A stretch of 54,873 nt of DNA from a bacterium (lineage in GTDB: Bacteria > Auribacterota > JABMQX01), in assembly GCA_030691545.1 (NCBI GenBank), contig JAUYEE010000093.1, positions 1-54,873 of the forward strand, in the 5' to 3' direction. Position numbers and translations under genes: made by a program. Shown piece after piece: positions 26,135 to 33,352 of the stretch. Positions within the stretch are counted from its first letter, which is position 1; each line of letters begins with the position of its first letter. The notes under the pieces were generated by a model. It ran no database searches. It was not told the DNA's origin and worked only from the letters and a program-made list of their open reading frames with translations.

Positions 26135-27070
26135 GTGCAAATCTTCTTTCTCGGAACACCCGAAGGCGCAGCGTTCACCTTGCAGGCACTTCTCCGCGAG
26201 GGATTTGAGATCGTGGGCGTGCTGACTCGCCCGGATGCCCCGAAGGGGCGCTCCCTTCACCTCAGCGCATCGCCTGTGAAGGATGCGGCTCTCGAGGCGA
26301 ATCTTCCCGTGTATCAGTTCGAGAAAGCCTCCAGCCCGAAATCCATCGAGGCAGTCCGGTCGCTCGAGCCGGACGTTATCGCTGTTGTGGCCTTCGGGCA
26401 GATTCTCTCGGAAGAGCTTCTGCGAATCCCGAAACGGGCGATTATCAACGTGCATTACTCGCTCCTTCCGAGGTATCGCGGGGCGGCGCCGGTGCACTGG
26501 GCGATTGTGAACGGGGAGAAGGAAACGGGAGTGACAGTCCAGCATCTCGCGAAGAAGCTGGATTCGGGCGACATAATTCTTCAGGAGAAGGTCGCTATCT
26601 CGCCGGACGATACGGCGGGAACGCTGTCGGAGAAGCTCACGGAGGTCGGCGCCGCGCTACTCGTCAAGGCGCTGCGGCAACTGGAGGCGGGCACGGCCCC
26701 GAGAATCCCCCAGGATGAATCGCAGGCGACGTATGCCAGGAAGTTGACAAAGGAAGATGGCAAGATAGATTGGAGCCTGTCAGCCGCGCAAGTCGTCAAC
26801 CGTGTCCGCGGAATGAATCCCTGGCCCGGGGCGTACACATTCTTTCCCGAAAAAGAGCACCGCAGGATGCTCAAGCTCCTTACAGTCAAGGCCATCCTTG
26901 AAAGGGCTGGCTCGCCCGGGCAGGTTCTTATCACTAAGGATAGACTGGTCGTGACGGCAGGGGACGGGTCGGTTGAGTTGCTCGACGTCCAGCCCGAAGG
27001 CAAACGGCAGATGCCGGCAGAAGAGTTCCTGCGCGGTCACCCCATCGCCGAAGGCACAATTCTCGGATAG
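26135..27070 (+). CDS. fmt: Methionyl-tRNA formyltransferase
   Basis: A 311-residue cytosolic enzyme that formylates initiator Met-tRNA using 10-formyl-THF. The GTG at 26135, with CAGGAGAAGAG upstream, gives the family start (V/MQIFFLGTPEGAAFTLQAL). The catalytic region is NVHYSLLPRYRGAAPVHWA (residues 105-122), with the family hallmark SLLPRYRG. The C-terminal tRNA-binding domain begins near WPGAYTFF and ends AEGTILG. It forms a functional pair with def upstream. The next gene starts only 12 bp downstream, suggesting one transcript with the metallophosphoesterase-permease gene. Confidence 0.97.
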   Translation: MQIFFLGTPEGAAFTLQALLREGFEIVGVLTRPDAPKGRSLHLSASPVKDAALEANLPVYQFEKASSPKSIEAVRSLEPDVIAVVAFGQILSEELLRIPKRAIINVHYSLLPRYRGAAPVHWAIVNGEKETGVTVQHLAKKLDSGDIILQEKVAISPDDTAGTLSEKLTEVGAALLVKALRQLEAGTAPRIPQDESQATYARKLTKEDGKIDWSLSAAQVVNRVRGMNPWPGAYTFFPEKEHRRMLKLLTVKAILERAGSPGQVLITKDRLVVTAGDGSVELLDVQPEGKRQMPAEEFLRGHPIAEGTILG

Positions 27071-27082
27071 GTATCCCCCCTC

Positions 27083-29059
27083 ATGGCAAACGGCGAACAC
27101 AAGAAACGGCAAGCTCGTCTCTCGATTGGCATTCTAACGGTCGCCGTTGTCGTGTGCTTTTTCAGTTCGCTCCTGGTCGGCGAAAAGACGGAAGAATTTG
27201 CGAGGAAGGGATTGTTTGGCAGGGTAGGAGAAACCTGCCGGATTGTCCTTCGCCACGTCCCGCTCGCCGGCAAGCTCATCGCGCGGCAGCCGTTCTGCAT
27301 CGTCGTCCTGCCGGACACCCAGTTTTACTCAGAGAAGTACCCCGATATTTTCGTCGCCCAGACCGAGTGGATCAAAGAGAACGAAAAGAAGATGAACATC
27401 TCCTTCGTTGTCCACGAAGGCGACCTCACGAATGACAACTCGGAAGAGCAGTGGCGCAATGCGGAAAGGGCGATGAGCGTTCTCGACAGTGTTGTTCCGT
27501 ATTGCGTGGCGATCGGCAATCACGACATGGAGCGTGGCGACAGCGAAGGGAGTAGAGACACCCGTCTGTTCAACAAGTTCTTTGGCGTTTCGCGTTTCAA
27601 GAACATGCCCTCATACGGCGGGCATTTTGGCGAAAGCAACGACAATTCCTACCACTCCTTCGCAGCCAGCGGGATGAAGTTCCTAATCCTTTGCCTGGAG
27701 TTCGGACCGAGCGACGAGGTTCTCGAATGGGCAAACGAGGTGGTCTCACGGCACAAGGATCACCGGGTGATTGTCGTGACGCACTGTTACATGTACCTCC
27801 ATGACACACGCGTCGGCAGGGGAAACATCTGGGGTCCCCGCCTATCTGGTTTCCCGGGAAATGCGGGCGAGGAGATGTGGGAGAAGTTTGTGAGGAAGCA
27901 CAAGAACATATTCCTCGTGCTGAGCGGACACATTCCCATTGTCGGTGTCGGGAGATTGACCAGCACAGGCAACCATGGAAACCGCGTACACCAGCTTCTG
28001 GCGAATTATCAGATGAAGGAGAACGGGGGAAACGGGTGGCTGCGTATCATGAAGTTTGTCCCGGAGGCAAACGAAATCCGTGTGACGACTTATTCCCCGG
28101 TGCTGAAGCAGTACGCTGCGGATAGGGAGAACGAGTTCGCGCTGGAATATCCGATGCACGACGAGACGATGGAACAGATCATCTGGGCTATCCGCGTGCC
28201 GCGGTTGATTCTCGCGCTTCTCGTCGGGGCGTCGCTCGCTGCGGCAGGGGCCGTGATGCAGTGCTTCTTCCAGAACCCGATGGCTTCGCCGTACATCGTG
28301 GGCGTTTCGTCGGGAGCGGCGCTGGGGGCGACGATCGCTTTCGCGTTTGACATCAACGCGCGACTCGGAGGTCAAGCGGGCGGTTTCGTGGGCTTTCTTG
28401 CGGACCAACCGGTCGCGCTACTTGCGTTTGCGGGCGGTCTCGGCGTGACGTTCATCGTCTATCTGCTATCGAGAAGGGGCGGGAGGATTCACCTGCCGAC
28501 ACTCCTTCTGACAGGAATTGCCCTCGGGACGCTGGCCCTGGCTCTGGCGTGGTTTGTCCTTTTTCTCCGCAGACCGTACGACTACGAGGGCATCATCTTC
28601 TGGCTCATGGGGAGTTTCAACGGGAAAGGGTGGGCGAGGGTCGCGATGGTCTTTCCCTACGTCGTCATCGGAATCGCTTTTATCTCGATTTTCGCCAGGG
28701 ACCTCAACGTGATGCTGCTCGGTGAAGAGACCGCGCAGCACCTCGGCGTGCACGTGGAACGAGTCAAGTTGCTTCTGCTCATCGCTTCGACGGTCTTGGC
28801 GGCGGCATGTGTTGCAGCAGTGGGAGTGATCGGCTTTGTGGGACTCGTTGTGCCGCACCTCATGCGGCTGCTCGTCGGGCCGGATCACCGAAGGCTCATC
28901 CCCGCGTGCCTGTTAGGCGGCGGACTCCTTCTCATCCTCGCCGACGACGCCGCGAGAATCCTGTTCCGCGAAATGATCCCCATCGGCGTCATCACCTCGA
29001 TGCTCGGCTGCCCCTTCTTCCTCTACCTCCTCACCCGTAAAGAAAAACGCTTTTTCTGA
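27083..29059 (+). CDS. Metallophosphoesterase inserted in a FecCD/BtuC-type permease
   Basis: One continuous 658-residue frame. Residues 13-33 are a TM (SIGILTVAVVVCFFSSLLVG) that reads like FecCD TM1 followed by the usual GE. Residues 71-356 are a complete calcineurin-like phosphoesterase: LPDTQFYSE (D78), HEGDLTND (D114), GNHDME (146-148), VTHCY (H234) and LSGHIP (H283). Residues 363-658 resume FecCD/BtuC-type permease: IIWAIRVPRLILALLVG, AGAVMQCFFQNPMASPYIVGVSSGAA, HLGVHVERVK and GLVVPHLMRLLVGPDHR. The enzyme therefore lies between TM1 and TM2, predicted to face the periplasm. No ABC ATPase or binding-protein gene accompanies it here. It starts 12 bp after fmt. The two domain families are clear; the combined function is unknown. 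Confidence 0.88.
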   Translation: MANGEHKKRQARLSIGILTVAVVVCFFSSLLVGEKTEEFARKGLFGRVGETCRIVLRHVPLAGKLIARQPFCIVVLPDTQFYSEKYPDIFVAQTEWIKENEKKMNISFVVHEGDLTNDNSEEQWRNAERAMSVLDSVVPYCVAIGNHDMERGDSEGSRDTRLFNKFFGVSRFKNMPSYGGHFGESNDNSYHSFAASGMKFLILCLEFGPSDEVLEWANEVVSRHKDHRVIVVTHCYMYLHDTRVGRGNIWGPRLSGFPGNAGEEMWEKFVRKHKNIFLVLSGHIPIVGVGRLTSTGNHGNRVHQLLANYQMKENGGNGWLRIMKFVPEANEIRVTTYSPVLKQYAADRENEFALEYPMHDETMEQIIWAIRVPRLILALLVGASLAAAGAVMQCFFQNPMASPYIVGVSSGAALGATIAFAFDINARLGGQAGGFVGFLADQPVALLAFAGGLGVTFIVYLLSRRGGRIHLPTLLLTGIALGTLALALAWFVLFLRRPYDYEGIIFWLMGSFNGKGWARVAMVFPYVVIGIAFISIFARDLNVMLLGEETAQHLGVHVERVKLLLLIASTVLAAACVAAVGVIGFVGLVVPHLMRLLVGPDHRRLIPACLLGGGLLLILADDAARILFREMIPIGVITSMLGCPFFLYLLTRKEKRFF

Positions 29060-29091
29060 CGTGTGCGGTGAGGTGCCCACGGCGCCGCGCG

Positions 29092-29529
29092 CTACCAGTC
29101 AGCGACTTTGCGCCTCAGGGGCTCCACCTCTTTCGGGTCCTCACGGGAACCAACGAAGATGAATAGAAATGGGTTGGGCCCGAAATTGCAGTGCCCCCAC
29201 TCCAAATCCTCGACGGTCGCTACGTCGTCCCACCAGGCAGTCATAGGGTCCCCGTCCCCCAGCTGGTCTTGCCGGTTGGCTTCGAGGCTGAGTCTGTCCA
29301 CTTGGTCATGCCAGTACTCGGCCCTTTTGCCGAAGGTAATAACCCACTGATTGTCCTTTTGAAGGATCTCACGAATACATTGCTCAACCTCCTCGTCGCC
29401 AGCAGAGGCATGGATGAAAACCCCGCAGTCGAACTGCGCATCCGGCCACGGGAATTCCGATAGGCATCCGGGGGAATAGTCCACCCAGTAGTAATCCTTG
29501 CCATACTTGTCTTGAGCGAGATGATTCAT
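29092..29529 (-). CDS. Small acidic protein of unknown function
   Basis: A 145-residue soluble protein, rich in Asp, Glu and Trp, without signal or membrane segment. It contains PWPDAQFDCGVFIHASAGDEEVEQ and DNQWVITFGKRAEYWHDQVD, then WWDDVATVEDLEWG. The pattern of a hydrophobic strand followed by WGK...H faintly recalls the small DUF7684-like family, but I cannot confirm this. Such acidic Trp-rich singletons are often immunity or antitoxin proteins. It converges with the permease fusion gene (32 bp between stops) and lies at the left end of an accessory cluster. Its ribosome-binding site is weak. Confidence 0.6.
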   Translation of the reverse strand: MNHLAQDKYGKDYYWVDYSPGCLSEFPWPDAQFDCGVFIHASAGDEEVEQCIREILQKDNQWVITFGKRAEYWHDQVDRLSLEANRQDQLGDGDPMTAWWDDVATVEDLEWGHCNFGPNPFLFIFVGSREDPKEVEPLRRKVADW

Positions 29530-29581
29530 AACTCAAACATCAGATGCATGGTGCGTTGAGCTGGGTCGTTGCGGATACTGC

Positions 29582-29674
29582 TCAACGGCACAGATTCTCA
29601 CCGTTGTCGTGCAGGAACGTTTGTTTGGCCTTAAGCATCTCGTTGAGAAACAACCGAACATCTGGTTTGGACAT
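29582..29674 (-). pseudogene. 30-codon remnant resembling the start of a HepT-like (DUF86) toxin
   Basis: An ATG at 29674, with GAGG upstream, opens a 30-codon frame: MSKPDVRLFLNEMLKAKQTF then ten residues and a stop. The first twenty residues resemble the N-terminus of HepT/DUF86 HEPN ribonucleases, which normally run about 110-120 residues. The likeness is short and the call is weak, but it fits with the truncated nucleotidyltransferase (the partner family) 1.3 kb away. Confidence 0.25.
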
Positions 29675-29730
29675 GGACCAAGTCCTCACGGATAGATTTC
29701 CAGACAAACGGCTTGCGAATGACTGCGCCC

Positions 29731-29907
29731 TCAAGATTCACCCGGCGATAGCGTCTTCCACAACTCGGCAAATGGCCCGTCCTCTACCCGTTTGTGGAAG
29801 TAGGCGACCAATTCCCCCGGGGTCATGCCCTTCGTCTCTTCGTAGATGATTTCTTGGGCGCGTCGTCTCATTTCCACGCAATCGAACGTCTTAGTCCTCG
29901 GCTTCAT
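29731..29907 (-). CDS. 58-residue conserved small protein, antitoxin-like
   Basis: The ATG at 29907 has an excellent GGAGGGAACCG leader, which decides the start; the longer frame to 30087 is noise. The protein reads MKPRTKTFDCVEMRRRAQEI, then IYEETKGMTPGELVAYFHK, a short helical protein of the size of type II antitoxins. I recall the TFDCVEM...E...MT..E...Y pattern as a recurrent small family of unknown role. No toxin-sized partner is adjacent. It lies 68 bp downstream of the 289-residue gene on the same strand. Confidence 0.65.
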   Translation of the reverse strand: MKPRTKTFDCVEMRRRAQEIIYEETKGMTPGELVAYFHKRVEDGPFAELWKTLSPGES

Positions 29908-29975
29908 CGGTTCCCTCCAAAGCATGCACGACGTCGCCGACCTGTCCGTTTTGTCCCGAGGCATCGCCGCCCGTT

Positions 29976-30845
29976 CTACGCCAGCGGCAAGTCGGAATCG
30001 CTTTTCGTGAATGTGTCGTGGAAATCCACGATTTGCTGAATCCCACGGTCTATAGCTGGGTTGCCAATCGAGCATAGCAGGCGACACGCGGCAAAATTCT
30101 CAGCAGTGGTTGAGTACTCGCGCTCCCACTTCTCAAACGCGGATTTCTCCCTGTCGCTTTGATAGGGATATCGAATGGTGTTGGCCCGGAAGCCACAGCG
30201 CCACGGCTTCGGGGTCAACCGCGCCCGGAAACATTTTTGGACCGTGCAGAGCCGGGTGTAGAGGGGGTCGCTGCCGAGAGATTGGAGAATTTCAACCGTT
30301 GTCGGCGATCCGGGGTCCATCGCTTTGTGTGTCGCCAGGCATCTCAATCCGGCGAAGGTGCGGTACACTCGCATACCCCAGCCCGCATTTGTCTGGCAGA
30401 ACCGTTCCAACCGCGCCAGGATTTGCTCTTCTTGAGGGTCGCCCCTCGGCGCCTCGGGGACCTTGCCGAGGATTCTCTTGAACAGATACCCCAGTCCTCC
30501 GCGTACCGTCGCCTTGGGCAAATCAATGTCAATGAACATTGCGTCTGCTGCATTCAGCACTTTACAGCCGTAAGAATTTCTCGTGACGATGGCCGCCTGG
30601 TTTCCTTGGGAATCCTTGTGCTCGTCGAGGATTTCCTCTCTCAGGGGCCGTGCGCCGTAAGCATATCTGTCGAGGCGCTCGCCTTTCACAAGCCTTTGTA
30701 GAATATGTTTCGCAGCGTCAAGGGCGCTCGCGGTCGCTTCCTCAATGCTCGTTTCCGACCACCTCCAACAGGAAAAAACAACCTTCTTTCCTCGGCGGTC
30801 AACGCCTTCCGCTGTGCCTTTCGCCCAATGATGTGGGATTCTCAT
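29976..30845 (-). CDS. Conserved protein of unknown function with a DxD motif (primase-like?)
   Basis: A 289-residue soluble protein with a strong AGGAGG seven bases before the ATG at 30845. It begins MRIPHHWAKG and contains ALDAAKHILQRLVKGERLDRYAYGARPLREEIL (residues about 42-72), ADAMFIDIDLP with D106/D108, GWGMRVYRTFAGLRCLATHK (155-174) and FRARLTPKPWRCG (206-218). The order of hydrophobic-D-x-D, then an Arg-rich strand ending in His, then a basic segment faintly resembles archaeo-eukaryotic primase/PrimPol cores, but the classical motif II (SxH) is not clear. I know this as an unnamed conserved family. It is flanked by antitoxin-like small genes in the accessory cluster. Confidence 0.7.
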   Translation of the reverse strand: MRIPHHWAKGTAEGVDRRGKKVVFSCWRWSETSIEEATASALDAAKHILQRLVKGERLDRYAYGARPLREEILDEHKDSQGNQAAIVTRNSYGCKVLNAADAMFIDIDLPKATVRGGLGYLFKRILGKVPEAPRGDPQEEQILARLERFCQTNAGWGMRVYRTFAGLRCLATHKAMDPGSPTTVEILQSLGSDPLYTRLCTVQKCFRARLTPKPWRCGFRANTIRYPYQSDREKSAFEKWEREYSTTAENFAACRLLCSIGNPAIDRGIQQIVDFHDTFTKSDSDLPLA

Positions 30846-30961
30846 GAAATGCCTCCTGACTGTCCGTTGCGAGAAGCTGCGACCGCCGTGGTACTTGACC
30901 CGATACGCCCGGATTCAACGGTACGTACGCCGTCTCGACAGTCTCGGGCAGAGGACGTTCG

Positions 30962-31036
30962 GACAAGGAAATACTCAACTCGATGAGCGTTGGGCAATCT
31001 CAAGAATTCTTTGAAGTCGGGCCGTACATGCGTCAT
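30962..31036 (-). pseudogene. Truncated nucleotidyltransferase (MNT/AbiEii-type) start
   Basis: In the frame opening at 31036 the codons at 31021-30962 spell PDFKEFLRLPNAHRVEYFLV, the usual N-terminus of small nucleotidyltransferase toxins, which normally continue GGYAVGYHGYPR. Here the similarity stops after FLV, so the glycine-rich catalytic loop and the DxD are missing. It overlaps the 3' end of the 70-residue gene, as in intact pairs of this type. It is therefore a decayed partner gene. Confidence 0.55.
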
Positions 31037-31187
31037 GGCCGTAGTTCATCCGCCGTAAGATTTCTACAGCTTGTAGCCGTTCGTGAGGCGTCTTGGAGAG
31101 CCAGTACTCTTTCTCGCCGGAAGGGCCGGACAACGGCGTCACCGTGAAAACCGTTCTGTTAACTTTCAGGAAATCGTCCGGGTTCAT
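30975..31187 (-). CDS. 70-residue antitoxin-like protein paired with nucleotidyltransferases
   Basis: The protein starts MNPDDFLKVNRTVFTVTPLS and contains KEYWLSKTPHERLQAVEILR and MNYGHDACTARLQRILEIA. I recognise it as the small protein commonly encoded directly upstream of, and overlapping, a nucleotidyltransferase of the MNT/AbiEii type. The partner here is truncated after about 25 codons (30962-31021). The gene itself appears intact, making it an orphan antitoxin-like gene. Its ribosome-binding site is weak (AACGAAGA). Confidence 0.7.
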   Translation of the reverse strand: MNPDDFLKVNRTVFTVTPLSGPSGEKEYWLSKTPHERLQAVEILRRMNYGHDACTARLQRILEIAQRSSS

Positions 31188-31369
31188 TCTTCGTTCTTTG
31201 CACCGAGCGGGCCGCGTGCGATAAGCACTATAACGAGAACTGCTCTGATGTCCGCACTGGCAAGTGCCTAAGATATGAACTATATGTAGCGTGTTCTTCG
31301 CGTTTCCGCAAGCGCAGTTCTCGCTCTCCGCGCCTTTGAATGCCTCGGGGGCGGCTTCTCTCCTTCGCC

Positions 31370-32644
31370 TTATCCCTGCTTATCGAGAGGGGATGAACCT
31401 TCTGCGCGGGAGGAACGAAGGAAGGAGGCGCCAACAGCGCCCATAAGAGCCACGCCTCCGGCGAGGAACAATGGCGGCAGAAGGGAGTCGGCGGCGTCAG
31501 CAATGGCGCCGGCGACCGTGGGGCCGAGGGCTTGTCCGATTCCGAAGAAAAGGGTGATGAAGCCGAGCGCCGCAGGGGCCAACCTCGATCCGAGCATATC
31601 GCCACAGAGCGCCGCCATAATTGCCGGGATGCTCCATGCCGACAAGCCGAAAAGAATCGCCGAGAGCGTGAAACCGGTCGGAGCCGGCCACAGCGCGAAC
31701 AAGCTGAACGCGACGGTGTGGATGAGATAGACAATGATCAAGGCGCCTTTCCGGCCGATCTTGTCCGAAACGGTCCCCCAAATCAATCCGCACAGGAGAC
31801 TCACCCATCCCATCGTCATCAACAAGCCGCCCGCCGCTTCTTTCGTATAACCTCCCTCCGCGACCAGGCACTTCGTGAAAAACGTCATATAGATAATGTA
31901 GGAAAAGCCGAAGGCGACGTAAACGAGTCCCACGTGCCACACGGGGGCGGAACGATACACGGTTCCCCACTGGAGCGCTTTTGCCCGCGGCGATGGCGTA
32001 GCATTCACGACATCAAGACCCAGAGGTTGCAGCCCCACTTCAGAAGGGTGGTTTCGCAACAACAAGAGAGCCCCCACGGCCAGCAAGAGCGCCACGCTTC
32101 CATAGATGAACCAGCAGATACGCCAACCGTTTTCAGGGTGAGCTGACAGAATTCGCGGGACAAGCGGCCCGACGAAGATGAGGCCTAACGACGAGCCTGC
32201 CACGGCGATGCCTGCCGCTAAGCCCCGTCGCTTTGGTGCAAACCACGCGGCGAGGAGCGCCATGACCGGAACGTTGCTGGCGCCGCTGCCAACTCCCGTC
32301 AACGCGCGCCAGACCGCAGCAGAAACAAATCCGTTCGCCAGGCCCGTCAGAAACATTCCCACGGCAGCCAGCGCAAGACCCGCGGCAATCACGACCCGCG
32401 GTCCGAAGCGCGCCGCCATCGCTCCGCCAATCACGGACAGCGTCAGGTAGCCAACAAGATTTGCCGTCGCCAGCCCCCCTGCCTGGGTATTGTCCATATC
32501 GAGGGCATCCTGCATTGCAGGGAGCACCACCGTGTAGCCGAAGCGCGCCAGACCGAGGGACCCGAAGACCACCAGCGTCGCCATGAAAAGCACGACCCAA
32601 GCATAATGAAACCGGCGAGTGCGAGGAGTTGTCATAGTCTCCAT
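31370..32644 (-). CDS. Major facilitator superfamily transporter (YbfB/YjiJ-like)
   Basis: A 424-residue inner-membrane secondary transporter with twelve predicted TMs. Helix 1 is FHYAWVVLFMATLVVFGSLGLARFGYTVVLP. The loop 2-3 signature is present as GGAMAARFGPRVVIAAG, and the corresponding second-half loop as GTVSDKIGRKGALIIVY. ARFGY and GLATANLVGYL near the start are typical of the YbfB/YjiJ and oxalate-formate antiporter-like groups. Substrate unknown. Two ATGs three codons apart are possible starts. It heads away from the GNAT gene, 57 bp downstream of it on the same strand. Confidence 0.92.
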   Translation of the reverse strand: METMTTPRTRRFHYAWVVLFMATLVVFGSLGLARFGYTVVLPAMQDALDMDNTQAGGLATANLVGYLTLSVIGGAMAARFGPRVVIAAGLALAAVGMFLTGLANGFVSAAVWRALTGVGSGASNVPVMALLAAWFAPKRRGLAAGIAVAGSSLGLIFVGPLVPRILSAHPENGWRICWFIYGSVALLLAVGALLLLRNHPSEVGLQPLGLDVVNATPSPRAKALQWGTVYRSAPVWHVGLVYVAFGFSYIIYMTFFTKCLVAEGGYTKEAAGGLLMTMGWVSLLCGLIWGTVSDKIGRKGALIIVYLIHTVAFSLFALWPAPTGFTLSAILFGLSAWSIPAIMAALCGDMLGSRLAPAALGFITLFFGIGQALGPTVAGAIADAADSLLPPLFLAGGVALMGAVGASFLRSSRAEGSSPLDKQG

Positions 32645-32701
32645 TCGGGTATCTCTATCTCGGTATCGGGCGACGGGTTTTCACATCCAACGAATCGGGT
32701 C

Positions 32702-33274
32702 TCAAGGCCTCTTCTCGGAGGACTCCGTCCCCGTGTCAGGACATTCTGCCGAAACCTCAGCTTTCAAGTTCTGGGGCGATTTCGCCTCTAAATACATCTT
32801 CTGCATGATATGCACATCCAGCCAGCAGCCGAACTTGTAGCCAACCTCCCTCATGACACCGACGTGACGAAAGCCGAACCTTTCCGCCAGATGGAGGCTC
32901 GCAACGTTCTCCTCCGCGATCCTGAGAATCGCCGTGTGCAGACCCAGGCGCCGTGCCTCTGCATCAATGGCCTCCATCAGCTTGCGTCCGATGCCTTTCC
33001 CGCGGAAGCCTTCCTTTATGTAAAGCGAGATTTCCGCGGTGCCTGAGTAAGCGCAGCGGTCCGACCATTTGCTCAGGCACACCCACCCTACCACTGAACC
33101 GTCCAGCTCGGCAACCAGGATCGGATGCCGGCCATCATGTGCTCTGAACCATTCGAGCTGCTGGGCTTCGTTCTTCGGCTCCGTATCGAACGTCGCCGTC
33201 GTGGTCCGAATGGCTTCGTTGTAGATTTCAGTGATTGCCGGAAGATCCGACAACCGCGCCGGACGAATTTTCAT
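32702..33274 (-). CDS. GNAT N-acetyltransferase (phosphinothricin acetyltransferase-like)
   Basis: A 190-residue cytosolic acetyl-CoA-dependent acetyltransferase. The ATG at 33274 begins MKIRPARLSDLPAITEIYNE, as in the PAT/YncA group. Further landmarks are IRTTTATFDTEPKN, the strand-4 segment TAEISLYIKEGFRGKGIGRKLM with the acetyl-CoA-binding RGKGIG loop, and HLAERFGFRHVGVMREVGYKFGCWLDV, where W and D positions match the group. Known relatives acetylate phosphinothricin, methionine sulfone or amino acids; the substrate here is unknown. The C-terminal 20 residues are a polar extension. Confidence 0.92.
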   Translation of the reverse strand: MKIRPARLSDLPAITEIYNEAIRTTTATFDTEPKNEAQQLEWFRAHDGRHPILVAELDGSVVGWVCLSKWSDRCAYSGTAEISLYIKEGFRGKGIGRKLMEAIDAEARRLGLHTAILRIAEENVASLHLAERFGFRHVGVMREVGYKFGCWLDVHIMQKMYLEAKSPQNLKAEVSAECPDTGTESSEKRP

Positions 33275-33352
33275 ATATCTCAACCCACGCACGTCTCATC
33301 CAATGTCTCTTGTCACCGCGTTACATCCTTACTCCAAAGGAGGATGTCAGAA

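Noticed and set aside
27083..29059. Two separate genes (phosphoesterase, then permease from an internal ATG near 28169)
   Set aside because: The frame is unbroken, no Shine-Dalgarno precedes the internal ATG, and the permease would then lack its first TM, which is found at the N-terminus of the fused frame.
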